From Chryseobacterium gleum (GTDB lineage: Bacteria > Bacteroidota > Bacteroidia > Flavobacteriales_C > GCA-002722245): a stretch of 7,525 nt of DNA. Below are positions 1 to 7,021 of this stretch, one piece after another. Numbering within the stretch: the stretch's first letter is position 1; each line of letters begins with the position of its first letter. The notes beneath the pieces were generated by a model, which did not search any database, was not told the origin of the DNA, and saw only the letters and a program-made list of their open reading frames with translations. The translations under genes and the position numbers were made by a program. The stretch is from contig CAMDPJ010000112.1 in assembly GCA_945903925.1 (NCBI GenBank), positions 1 to 7,525 on the forward strand, written 5' to 3'.

Positions 1-375
1 AATCAATCCAGCTTCATGGTTTGCAGTAGGCGCAATGCTCAATCCTGTTTTGAAAGAAGCCAACAACACCAAGAACAGTAAGCCGCCAGATACCACCGCA
101 GCAACTTTAATTAAAGTTGGTTTAGACGACTCTATGCTTTTGTTTAAGTTGAGATACATCAATACGGTGAGGAATAAAACCATGATGGCGCCTGCGTAAA
201 CAATCACTTGCACCACAGCCAAAAATTGAGCGTTCAATAAAATGAAGTGTCCGGCAATAGAGAAGAAAGTAGCAATAACAAACAATACACTATAAACCGG
301 GTTTTTAGAAAATATTGTTGCTAGCGCGAAGCCAACGGTTATTGCAGAGAGAATATAAAATACGTAAAGTAACAT
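1..375 (-). CDS. nuoJ: NADH-quinone oxidoreductase subunit J, 3' end outside the window
   Basis: Integral membrane subunit of complex I (ND6 homologue), located between NuoH/NuoA and the antiporter-like subunits. It takes part in transmitting quinone reduction to proton pumping. Translating the minus strand from ATG at 375-373 gives 125 open codons up to the window edge; the rest of the gene lies beyond position 1. Four hydrophobic segments are visible at about residues 3-21, 28-47, 52-75 and 90-107. The third holds the family hallmark YAGAIMVLF (60-68) preceded by LLNAQFLAVVQV (46-57), matching the conserved NuoJ/ND6 helix TM3 known for its pi-bulge. The start lies one nucleotide after the nuoI TAG stop, so its leader is the end of nuoI and translation is probably coupled. 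No Shine-Dalgarno motif is seen; the leader is A-rich. Identity is secure from the motif and gene order. Confidence 0.95.
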   Translation of the reverse strand, partial: MLLYVFYILSAITVGFALATIFSKNPVYSVLFVIATFFSIAGHFILLNAQFLAVVQVIVYAGAIMVLFLTVLMYLNLNKSIESSKPTLIKVAAVVSGGLLFLVLLASFKTGLSIAPTANHEAGLI

Positions 376-376
376 T

Positions 377-904
377 CTAATATTTTTTTTGACGTTTTGT
401 GATATCTATTCTGTTGTCCATTTTCTCTACCAACTTATCCTTACCATACACAAATCCTTTTCTGTTGTAGTCGGCTTTTACAATTTCATCTGTAAGGAAA
501 ATAGCTTCTTTCGGACAAGCTTCTTCGCACAATCCGCAGAAGATGCAACGAAGCATGTTGATTTCGTAAACCTTAGCGTATTTCTCTTCGCGGTATAATT
601 TCTCTTCGCCTTTTTTGCGTTCGCCAGCTGTCATGGTAATTGCTTCAGCCGGACAAGCAACTGCGCATAATCCGCAAGCTGTGCAGTTTTCACGACCTTC
701 TTCATCGCGTTTCAACACGTGGTGCCCGCGATAAACTGGAGCGAATTCTTTTTCTACTTCAGGATATTTTACGGTAGCCTTTCTTCTAAAGACGTGACTC
801 AACGTAATTAACATCCCTTTGATAACGGCAGGTAAATAGAGTCTCTCGGCTAGAGTGTACTCTTTGTCTACTGCTACTTTTGCTCTATTGGTTAATGCCT
901 TCAT
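377..904 (-). CDS. nuoI: NADH-quinone oxidoreductase subunit I, 2x[4Fe-4S] ferredoxin-type protein
   Basis: Peripheral-arm subunit (TYKY homologue) that carries clusters N6a and N6b and passes electrons from the NuoG chain toward cluster N2 in NuoB. The protein has 175 residues, a usual length. Two 8Fe ferredoxin motifs are complete: Cys74-x2-Cys77-x2-Cys80-x3-Cys84-Pro and Cys120-x2-Cys123-x2-Cys126-x3-Cys130-Pro. In each, the fourth cysteine ligates the other cluster, as in the family. The N-terminal stretch (about 20-42, with LPAVIKGMLITLSHVF) is the amphipathic region that normally lies against the membrane arm next to NuoH. The C-terminus is rich in Lys/Arg. The ATG at 904-902 follows the nuoH stop by six nucleotides and no better upstream start exists, since in-frame extension would enter nuoH. 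Confidence 0.97.
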   Translation of the reverse strand: MKALTNRAKVAVDKEYTLAERLYLPAVIKGMLITLSHVFRRKATVKYPEVEKEFAPVYRGHHVLKRDEEGRENCTACGLCAVACPAEAITMTAGERKKGEEKLYREEKYAKVYEINMLRCIFCGLCEEACPKEAIFLTDEIVKADYNRKGFVYGKDKLVEKMDNRIDITKRQKKY

Positions 905-910
905 TGTATT

Positions 911-1933
911 TTATTTAAAAACAATAATTCCTAAACCTGTTAACAACACATTCACAATGGCCAATGGAATTAAAATTTGCCATCCTAATTTCATCAATTG
1001 ATCGTAACGGAAACGTGGTAAAGTCCAACGAATCCACATGAACACTAAAATTCCTAAAATTACTTTTGCGAAGAACACTAAGGCTCCAATAATGGTTAAC
1101 CAGTTTTGAGAAACATTCAATTCGTCCATTCCTGGAAAGTTGTATCCACCAAAATATACTGCTGCTATGATGGCAGAAGAGATAAACATATTGAAGTATT
1201 CGGCGAACAAGAAGAAACCTAATTTCATAGAAGAATACTCTGTATGGTATCCGCCAATTAACTCTGTTTCGCACTCTGGTAAGTCGAAAGGAGCGCGGTT
1301 GGTTTCAGCCAAAGCACAAATAAAGAAAATAACGAAGCCAAGTGGTTGGTACCATACATTCCAGTTGAAGCCAGGCTGCTGTTCTACAATTTCGCGAATG
1401 CTCAAAGAACCTGTCATCATGATGATGGCAATCATTGATAAACCCATCGCCAATTCGTAAGAAATCATTTGAGAAGAAGCACGAATAGCACCTATTAAAG
1501 AGTACTTGTTATCTGATGCCCAACCTCCCAACATGATGCCATAAACACCCACAGATACTACTCCGAAGGCATACAAAATACCAATATTTACATCGGCTGC
1601 TTGTAAGGTAAATTCTTGTCCGTCGATTACAAATGTATCTCCCCAAGGAATTACTGCTGAAGTCATACCCGCAGTTAGCATGGCCAAACACGGACCCAAT
1701 ACAAATAAAAATCTATTGGCGGTGGTTGGAATAATTTCCTCTTTGGTAAACATTTTGACACCATCGGCTAAGGGTTGAAGTAAGCCGAAAGGACCTGCTC
1801 TGTTCGGACCAATTCTATCTTGCATCACAGCAGAAACTTTTCTTTCAGCCCAAGTAGAATATAGAGCAACCAATAGGGTGAGAACAAAAACGCCCACCAC
1901 AATTAGTATTTTAACGATTAATGCTAATTCCAT
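911..1933 (-). CDS. nuoH: NADH-quinone oxidoreductase subunit H
   Basis: Membrane subunit (ND1 homologue) that forms much of the quinone-binding cavity with NuoB and NuoD and starts the proton-transfer path. It has 340 residues, typical for the family. Hydropathy suggests eight transmembrane helices, at about 5-26, 75-95, 117-138, 155-175, 195-212, 240-262, 279-301 and 316-337. Family signatures are intact: ERKVSAVMQDRIGPNRAG (30-47), GWASDNKYSLIGAIRASSQ (137-155), AETNRAPFDLPE (209-220) followed by the acidic loop with Glu220, Glu222 and Glu224, and RWTLPRFRYDQLM (302-314). The acidic loop is the part that contacts the quinone channel in known structures. The start codon shares one base with the nuoG stop (TAATG), a classic coupling arrangement. 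nuoI follows after six nucleotides. Nothing is unusual in the sequence. Confidence 0.98.
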   Translation of the reverse strand: MELALIVKILIVVGVFVLTLLVALYSTWAERKVSAVMQDRIGPNRAGPFGLLQPLADGVKMFTKEEIIPTTANRFLFVLGPCLAMLTAGMTSAVIPWGDTFVIDGQEFTLQAADVNIGILYAFGVVSVGVYGIMLGGWASDNKYSLIGAIRASSQMISYELAMGLSMIAIIMMTGSLSIREIVEQQPGFNWNVWYQPLGFVIFFICALAETNRAPFDLPECETELIGGYHTEYSSMKLGFFLFAEYFNMFISSAIIAAVYFGGYNFPGMDELNVSQNWLTIIGALVFFAKVILGILVFMWIRWTLPRFRYDQLMKLGWQILIPLAIVNVLLTGLGIIVFK

Positions 1934-2901
1934 TATTTACCAATCTTTTTATATTGTGGAGATGCTAATTTATTGTAGTGATTTTGAGAGATAACCGAGT
2001 GGTGATCAATCTTACGCGGACCTTCAATTTTCCAATCAGAAGTTTTTTTCTTGTCGAAACGGCACTCGTTGCAAATCCATCCTGCCTGACCGTTTGGCTG
2101 GTCTTCCACTTCTCCCCATTTATCTTTACGCGCCGTAATGCGCAACACATCTTCGCCTTTCAACCAAAGTGTAGTTTTACCTGAACATTTTTTGCAATCT
2201 CTATGCGCATCAACTGGTTTGGTAAACCAAACACGAGATTTGAAACGGAAAGTTTTATCTGTAAGCGCTCCAACCGGACAAACATCAATCATGTTTCCAG
2301 AGAAATCGTTGTCGATAGCTTTTTCAATGTAAGTGCTAATTTCACCAACATCACCTCTGTTCATTACACCGTGAGAACGGCCATCAGTAACTTGATCAGC
2401 AGTTTTAACACAACGGTAGCAAAGTATGCAACGGGTCATGTGCAATTGTATCTTGTCGCCTATATCTTTTTTCTCAAAAGTTCTTCTTTCAAAATCGTAA
2501 CGAGTAGATGATAAACCATGCTCGTAGCCTAAATCTTGTAAATGACATTCGCCTGCTTGATCGCAAACCGGACAATCCAATGGGTGATTGATCAATAAGA
2601 ATTCAACCACACCTTTTCTAGCGTCAACCACTTCAGGAGAAGTATTGTTTACCACTTCCATGCCGTCCATTACCATAGTGCGGCAAGAAGCAACCAGTTT
2701 GGGCATCGGACGAGGATCTTTATCAGAACCCTTCGTTACTTTAACTATACAAGTGCGGCAGTATCCACCGCTGGTTTTGAGCGTTGAGTAGTAGCACATG
2801 GTTGGAGGCGCAACCTCCGGACCAATCATTCTTGCGGCTTGCAGAATAGTTGTTCCTTCTGGAACTTCTATTGTGTGACCATCTATAGTAACTTTAGCCA
2901 T
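1933..2901 (-). CDS. nuoG: NADH-quinone oxidoreductase subunit G, short form without molybdopterin-type domain
   Basis: Iron-sulfur subunit of the NADH module, passing electrons from NuoF toward NuoI. It has 322 residues, against roughly 780-910 for proteobacterial and Thermus homologues. The N-terminal [2Fe-2S] domain has N1b ligands Cys36-x11-Cys48-x2-Cys51-x21-Cys73. N5 ligands are His106-x3-Cys110-x2-Cys113-x5-Cys119, within HPLDCPVCDQAGEC. N4 ligands are Cys158-x2-Cys161-x2-Cys164 plus Cys208 in CPVGAL. After this comes a segment aligning with the start of the molybdopterin-oxidoreductase domain, but it has Cys236-x2-Cys239 and Cys277-x2-Cys280 instead of the usual N7 pattern, and the protein ends about 40 residues later. 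The natural TAA stop, immediately coupled to nuoH, argues against a truncating mutation. I infer a lineage-wide short form, which I recall as common in aerobic Bacteroidota. The start lies 13 nt after the nuoF stop in an A-rich leader. Confidence 0.95.
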   Translation of the reverse strand: MAKVTIDGHTIEVPEGTTILQAARMIGPEVAPPTMCYYSTLKTSGGYCRTCIVKVTKGSDKDPRPMPKLVASCRTMVMDGMEVVNNTSPEVVDARKGVVEFLLINHPLDCPVCDQAGECHLQDLGYEHGLSSTRYDFERRTFEKKDIGDKIQLHMTRCILCYRCVKTADQVTDGRSHGVMNRGDVGEISTYIEKAIDNDFSGNMIDVCPVGALTDKTFRFKSRVWFTKPVDAHRDCKKCSGKTTLWLKGEDVLRITARKDKWGEVEDQPNGQAGWICNECRFDKKKTSDWKIEGPRKIDHHSVISQNHYNKLASPQYKKIGK

Positions 2902-2914
2902 TCGTTATTATCTT

Positions 2915-4216
2915 TTAATGAGCAACTTCTTTTTTAGGAATTAGTTCTTCGAACTCATGACGAAAATGGCGAATAGCACTTGCAACTGGCCATGCAGCAG
3001 CATCACCTAGCGGACAAATGGTATTTCCTTCAATACGTTTTTGAATATCCCACAACAAATCAATATCACTTGGTTTACCATGACCTTCGGCCAAACGGTG
3101 CGCAACTTTTTCCATCCATCCTGTACCTTCACGACATGGCGAACACTGTCCGCAACTCTCATGATGGTAAAAACGATTCAAAGTATACAAATTCATTGGA
3201 ATACTAGTGTCTTCATCGTACACCATAAATCCGCCAGAACCTAGCATAGAACCACCTGCAAAACCGCCATCACTCAACGATTCGTAAGTCATTAAGCGTG
3301 GTTCACCATTAGCAGTTTTCAATAACATTTCAGCAGGAATAATAGGTACAGATGATCCGCCTGGAATACAAGCTTTCATCTTTTTACCTTTCCATATACC
3401 ACCACAATATTCTTCTGAGTAAACAAATTCTTCAACAGGTAAACCCAATTCAATTTCGTAAACTCCTGGTTTATTGATGTGACCCGAAGCAGAAATCAAT
3501 TTAGTTCCTGTACTTCTTCCTATACCAATTTTAGCGTACTCGTCGCCACCCATCATTACGATTGGAACAACGGCAGCAATAGTTTCAACGTTGTTTACAA
3601 CAGTGGGGCAGCCATATAATCCCGCTATTGCGGGAAAAGGAGGTTTGATGCGAGGATTACCTCTTTTACCTTCCAACGATTCTAACAAGGCAGTTTCTTC
3701 ACCACAGATATAAGCACCACCACCCAAATGAACATAAAGATCAAGATGGTAATCGCTTCCCAAAATATTTTTTCCTAAAAAGCCAGCTGCATAAGCTTCT
3801 TCAATGGCTTTTTCTAAAATTCTGGCAACATAAAAATATTCACCTCTAATATATATGTATGCTGTGTGCACACCTAGGGCAAAACTTGAAGTAATCATTC
3901 CTTCCACCAAAGCGTGAGGAATTTTCTCCATCAAGTATCTATCTTTAAATGTACCTGGTTCCGATTCGTCGGCATTACAAACTAAGTAACGCGCTACACC
4001 TTCTGGCTTAGCTAAGAAACTCCACTTCATGCCCGTTGGGAAACCAGCTCCACCTCTACCTCTCAAGCCCGATTTTTTAACTTCCTCAACAATAGCTTCA
4101 GGAGTCATTGTTTTAATCGCTTTCTCCACAGAAGCATAACCGCCATGTTGCTTGTACACCTCTAAAGTGTGAATATTAGCAACGTGTTCATTATGTATTA
4201 GTAATTTTTTGCTCAT
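2915..4216 (-). CDS. nuoF: NADH-quinone oxidoreductase subunit F, NADH- and FMN-binding
   Basis: Catalytic subunit where NADH is oxidised: hydride passes to FMN and electrons go on to cluster N3. The 433-residue length is normal. The glycine-rich nucleotide/FMN motif GRGGAGFPTG is at 53-62, NADESEPGTFKDR at 81-93 and GGGAYICGEETALLESLEG at 165-183. The 51-kDa signature ESCGQCSPCREGT (353-365) supplies three N3 ligands, Cys355, Cys358 and Cys361; the fourth is Cys401 in NTICPLGD. The middle SLBB-like section includes GVYEIELGLP (251-260). The gene starts two nucleotides after the nuoE stop. Its presence with nuoE and nuoG shows that this complex takes electrons from NADH, unlike the 11-subunit versions that lack these three genes. 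A perfect small inverted repeat lies inside the gene at 3620-3635. All catalytic motifs are intact. Confidence 0.98.
   Translation of the reverse strand: MSKKLLIHNEHVANIHTLEVYKQHGGYASVEKAIKTMTPEAIVEEVKKSGLRGRGGAGFPTGMKWSFLAKPEGVARYLVCNADESEPGTFKDRYLMEKIPHALVEGMITSSFALGVHTAYIYIRGEYFYVARILEKAIEEAYAAGFLGKNILGSDYHLDLYVHLGGGAYICGEETALLESLEGKRGNPRIKPPFPAIAGLYGCPTVVNNVETIAAVVPIVMMGGDEYAKIGIGRSTGTKLISASGHINKPGVYEIELGLPVEEFVYSEEYCGGIWKGKKMKACIPGGSSVPIIPAEMLLKTANGEPRLMTYESLSDGGFAGGSMLGSGGFMVYDEDTSIPMNLYTLNRFYHHESCGQCSPCREGTGWMEKVAHRLAEGHGKPSDIDLLWDIQKRIEGNTICPLGDAAAWPVASAIRHFRHEFEELIPKKEVAH
3620..3635. repeat. Perfect inverted repeat inside nuoF
   Basis: TCCCGC (3620-3625) and GCGGGA (3630-3635) are exact reverse complements around a 4-nt TATT loop, forming a compact GC-rich hairpin in otherwise AT-rich DNA. 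On the coding strand it covers codons for Pro-Ala-Ile-Ala-Gly in the conserved segment PPFPAIAGLYGCP of NuoF, so it does not disturb the protein. It resembles hairpins found at intergenic sites in Bacteroidota, but its place within conserved codons makes coincidence a fair explanation. No T-run follows it directly on the coding strand, so it is not a typical terminator. Confidence 0.6.
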
Positions 4217-4218
4217 GC

Positions 4219-4764
4219 TTACAAGGTATTTTTATAATCCATGTCGGTATAACTTCTTCTTCTTCCGTCAGCACGGTAATTATCTAAGATAGTATCGATT
4301 TTTTCTGGCGTAAGATTTTCGTGATATGAAGCACCACACTGCATCATTGGTGCAGTACCACAGCTACCTAAACATTCCACTGTTTTCAAAGAGAACATTC
4401 CGTCTTTGGTAGTTTCACCTGGTTTGATATTTAATTTTTTGCCAATGTAATTTACTACATCGTCGGCACCTCTTGCCCAGCAAGATGAAGTTCTGCAAAC
4501 CTCCAACATACATTTTCCAACCGGTTTAAGGTTGTACATTGAGTAGAAAGAAGCAACTTCGTAAACTTCAACCGCTTGAATTTTTAATATCGATGCTACG
4601 TAAGCCATTACATCAGCGCTTAACCAGCCGTCGAATTCGGCTTGGGCAATGTGTAAAATTGGAAGCAAAGCCGATTTGTGTTTGCCTTCAGGATAGCGGC
4701 TGATGATTTTGTTCACCGTGGCCATGGCTTCCTCTGAAAATTGTATGTTTTTCTGACTACTCAT
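4219..4764 (-). CDS. nuoE: NADH-quinone oxidoreductase subunit E, [2Fe-2S] thioredoxin-fold protein
   Basis: 24-kDa-type subunit that docks on NuoF and carries the off-path cluster N1a next to FMN. It has 181 residues, a usual length. A helical N-terminal part (about 10-75) contains the family segments SALLPILHIAQ (31-41) and VYEVASFYSMYN (67-78). The C-terminal thioredoxin-like domain carries the N1a ligands Cys90-x4-Cys95 (VCRTSSC) and Cys131-x3-Cys135 (ECLGSCGTAPMMQ). Two further cysteines, Cys85 and Cys143, are outside the ligand pattern. The start is four nucleotides after the nuoD stop and the stop is two nucleotides before nuoF, so the three genes are almost certainly co-translated. 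No truncation or anomaly is seen. Confidence 0.97.
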   Translation of the reverse strand: MSSQKNIQFSEEAMATVNKIISRYPEGKHKSALLPILHIAQAEFDGWLSADVMAYVASILKIQAVEVYEVASFYSMYNLKPVGKCMLEVCRTSSCWARGADDVVNYIGKKLNIKPGETTKDGMFSLKTVECLGSCGTAPMMQCGASYHENLTPEKIDTILDNYRADGRRRSYTDMDYKNTL

Positions 4765-4768
4765 AATG

Positions 4769-5968
4769 TTAAGCGTCTAGTTCGCCTGCAATAATATTTA
4801 AGCTACTCATGGTGATGATGGCATCTGATAAAACAGAACCTTCAATCATTTTTGCGTAAGCCTGGTAAGTAATGAAACAAGGACGGCGGAAATGCAAACG
4901 GTATGGTTGTCTTCCCCCGTCGCTCACTAAGTAAAAACCTAATTCGCCATTTGCGCCTTCCACAGCATGATACACCTCGCCAATTGGTACTTTAGTTTCT
5001 CCCATCACAATTTTGAAATGGTAAATTAAAGCTTCCATTTTAGTGTACACATCTTCTTTTGGAGGCAAATAGAATTCAGGAACATCTGCGTGGTACGGAC
5101 CATCAGGCATTTTTTCCAATGCTTGTTTGATGATGCTGATACTGTTCCACATTTCGGCGCTGCGCACCATATATCTGTCGAAACTATCTCCTTGTTTTCC
5201 AACAGGAATACTGAAGTCGAAATCTTGATAAGATGAATAAGGGTTCATTACACGAACATCATAATCTAAACCTGTTGCGCGTAAGTTCGGACCGGTAAAG
5301 CCATAATTCAAAGCATTCTCAGGGGTCATTGGTCCGGCACCAATTGTTCTATCCATGAAGATTCTGTTTCTGTTTACCAACGCTTCGTATTCTTTAAAAG
5401 CCTTAGGGAAATCGTTTACAAAATCTTTAATTTTTTTCCAAGTAGCATCATCGAAATCTCTTTCAAATCCGCCAATTCTACCAATGTTGGTAGTTAAGCG
5501 AGCACCACAAATTCCTTCGTAGATTTCGTAAATTTTTTCTCTTTGTTGAAAGATGTGGGTAAAGCCAGTAAGTGCTCCGGTATCTACCGCCAAAATAGAA
5601 TTACAAATTACGTGATCGGCAATACGAGCCAACTCCATAATGATAACACGCATATAATCAACACGCTTAGGAATGGCAACGCCCAACAATTTCTCTACAG
5701 TCATTTCCCAACCAAAGTTGTTGATAGGAGATGAGCAATAGTTCAAACGGTCGGTGATGGGTGTAATTTGATTGTATGGTCGGTGTTCAGCTAATTTTTC
5801 GAAGGCGCGATGAATATAACCAACTGTAGATTCTGCATGAAGAATTTTTTCTCCATCCATGGTGAGCACGTTTTGAAAGATACCATGAGTTGCAGGGTGT
5901 GTTGGACCCAAATTGATGGTATTCAAATTCATCTCACTTACATCTTTATCTTTATAGCTTTCAATCAT
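4769..5968 (-). CDS. nuoD: NADH-quinone oxidoreductase subunit D
   Basis: 49-kDa-type subunit, related to the large subunit of [NiFe] hydrogenases but without the metal site. With NuoB it forms the quinone-reduction pocket. It has 399 residues, normal for a free-standing NuoD. The N-terminal hallmark LGPTHPATHG is at 20-29; by comparison with Thermus Nqo4, its second motif histidine, His28, corresponds to the quinone-contacting His38, and Tyr77 in DRLNY corresponds to Tyr87. Other family segments are RIGGFERDF (163-171), NLRATGLDYDVR (229-240) and, near the C-terminus, LGFYLVSDGGRQPYR and SLNIIAGELD. The chosen ATG at 5968 lies 11 nt after the nuoC stop; Met13 is an alternative start that would still keep the conserved domain. 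NuoC and NuoD are separate genes here, not the NuoCD fusion of enterobacteria. Confidence 0.97.
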   Translation of the reverse strand: MIESYKDKDVSEMNLNTINLGPTHPATHGIFQNVLTMDGEKILHAESTVGYIHRAFEKLAEHRPYNQITPITDRLNYCSSPINNFGWEMTVEKLLGVAIPKRVDYMRVIIMELARIADHVICNSILAVDTGALTGFTHIFQQREKIYEIYEGICGARLTTNIGRIGGFERDFDDATWKKIKDFVNDFPKAFKEYEALVNRNRIFMDRTIGAGPMTPENALNYGFTGPNLRATGLDYDVRVMNPYSSYQDFDFSIPVGKQGDSFDRYMVRSAEMWNSISIIKQALEKMPDGPYHADVPEFYLPPKEDVYTKMEALIYHFKIVMGETKVPIGEVYHAVEGANGELGFYLVSDGGRQPYRLHFRRPCFITYQAYAKMIEGSVLSDAIITMSSLNIIAGELDA

Positions 5969-5979
5969 TGTTGTCTATT

Positions 5980-6483
5980 TTATCTTCCAAACATTGAATC
6001 GTTTTTATCTGTGCGCGTTCCATCTTCCAATGGATATTCTTTGCGCAATGGGAAATAATCCATTTCATCCATATTCAAGATTCTTCTTAAATCAGGATGT
6101 CCTTTAAAGATTATTCCGTAAAAATCGAAAGTCTCTCTTTCTTGCCAGTTCGCCGATTTGAAAATATCGCAAACAGTATCTGTCTCAGGTTTACTTTTAG
6201 GGAAGCGCGTTTTTAAGCGAACGCGTGTGTTGGTGTACAAATTTTGAATGTGGTAAACTACGCCCAGTTCATCTGTACTTTCGTAGTGCATTCCGCAAAC
6301 ATCAGTCAAATACGTAAAGCCCATTTCTTCTTCCGACAAATACTTAATGACACTTTTGATATCTGCATTTTCTACAGAAAGCGTAAGCATCTCATAAGGT
6401 GCGCCAACATCGTTAATGCTTTTAGGGAAGCGTGATTGAAGCGCATCTACCACCTTAGTGTATTCTCCGTTATTTAATTCCAT
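5980..6483 (-). CDS. nuoC: NADH-quinone oxidoreductase subunit C
   Basis: 30-kDa-type structural subunit of the peripheral arm that clamps NuoD and NuoB; it binds no cofactor. The 167 residues cover the whole family domain. The 30-kDa signature is visible as ERETFDFYGIIFKGHPDLRR (115-134), followed by the typical ending with DYFPLRKEYPLED (142-154). The middle segment FTYLTDVCGMHY (56-67) also fits the family. The ATG at 6483 lies inside the 3' end of nuoB, giving a 14-nt overlap in a different frame, so translation is probably coupled. nuoD follows 11 nt after the stop. Being an independent gene is the common state outside Gammaproteobacteria and Bacteroides-type operons. Confidence 0.96.
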   Translation of the reverse strand: MELNNGEYTKVVDALQSRFPKSINDVGAPYEMLTLSVENADIKSVIKYLSEEEMGFTYLTDVCGMHYESTDELGVVYHIQNLYTNTRVRLKTRFPKSKPETDTVCDIFKSANWQERETFDFYGIIFKGHPDLRRILNMDEMDYFPLRKEYPLEDGTRTDKNDSMFGR

Positions 6484-7021
6484 AAGAGTTTAACAATGCT
6501 TTATATTCTGGGGAATTTCTTCTTCTTAATGATTCGCTACCTATCAAATCTTGAATTCTCATTAAACCGTCAATGATTTGCTCGGGACGAGGAGGGCAAC
6601 CAGGTACGTAAACATCAACTGGCACTACTTTATCTATACCTTGCAAAACGCTGTACGTATCGAAAATACCACCGCTTGATGCACAAGCGCCAACTGCAAT
6701 TACCCAACGTGGCTCGGCCATTTGTAAGTACACTTGTTTAACAATTGGTCCCATTTTTTTGGATATGGTTCCCATTACCATTAGTAAGTCGGCCTGACGA
6801 GGAGAGAAACTTAATCTCTCTGCACCAAATCTTGCCATATCGTAGTTGGAAGCCATAGTAGCCATAAACTCAATTCCGCAGCATGAAGTAGCGAAAGGAA
6901 GAGGCCAAATAGAATTTTTTCTGGCTAAGCCCACTGCTTTGTTTAAAGAGGTAGCGAAAAAACCAGCATCGCTGTGTCCTTCTGGAGCAGCAACGATATT
7001 TACTTTAGTATTTACTCCCAT
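6470..7021 (-). CDS. nuoB: NADH-quinone oxidoreductase subunit B, carries cluster N2
   Basis: PSST-type subunit that holds [4Fe-4S] cluster N2, the last carrier before quinone, at the junction of peripheral and membrane arms. It has 183 residues. The unusual tandem ligands Cys47-Cys48 are in FATSCCGIEFMA (43-54); the remaining ligands are Cys113 in VGACASSGG and Cys142 in VPGCPPRPEQ, exactly the family pattern. The segment ARFGAERLSFSPRQADLLMV (63-82) is also characteristic. The start overlaps the 3' end of nuoA by 10 nt and the stop overlaps nuoC by 14 nt. Residues 1-35 are a variable N-terminal extension with no recognised targeting signal. Function is expected to be intact. Confidence 0.98.
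   Translation of the reverse strand: MGVNTKVNIVAAPEGHSDAGFFATSLNKAVGLARKNSIWPLPFATSCCGIEFMATMASNYDMARFGAERLSFSPRQADLLMVMGTISKKMGPIVKQVYLQMAEPRWVIAVGACASSGGIFDTYSVLQGIDKVVPVDVYVPGCPPRPEQIIDGLMRIQDLIGSESLRRRNSPEYKALLNSYGIK

Noticed and set aside
389..598. Plus-strand ORF of 69 codons antisense to nuoI
   Set aside because: It lies wholly over nuoI, whose two ferredoxin motifs are intact, and its translation resembles no known protein.
915..1274. Second minus-strand ORF of 119 codons inside nuoH
   Set aside because: It is an out-of-frame shadow; the nuoH frame carries all family signatures across this stretch.
1140..1460. Plus-strand ORF of 106 codons antisense to nuoH
   Set aside because: It is fully covered by the well-conserved nuoH and shows no domain or start context of its own.
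1933..1936. NuoG as a pseudogene truncated by a premature stop
   Set aside because: The stop overlaps the nuoH start by one base and all cluster ligands of the short form are intact, with nothing resembling a lost domain downstream.
2203..2511. Plus-strand ORF of 102 codons antisense to nuoG
   Set aside because: It overlaps the N4/N5 coding part of nuoG; composition and lack of motifs indicate an antisense shadow.
5810..6058. Plus-strand ORF of 82 codons spanning the nuoC/nuoD junction
   Set aside because: It is antisense to two conserved genes and has no recognisable product.
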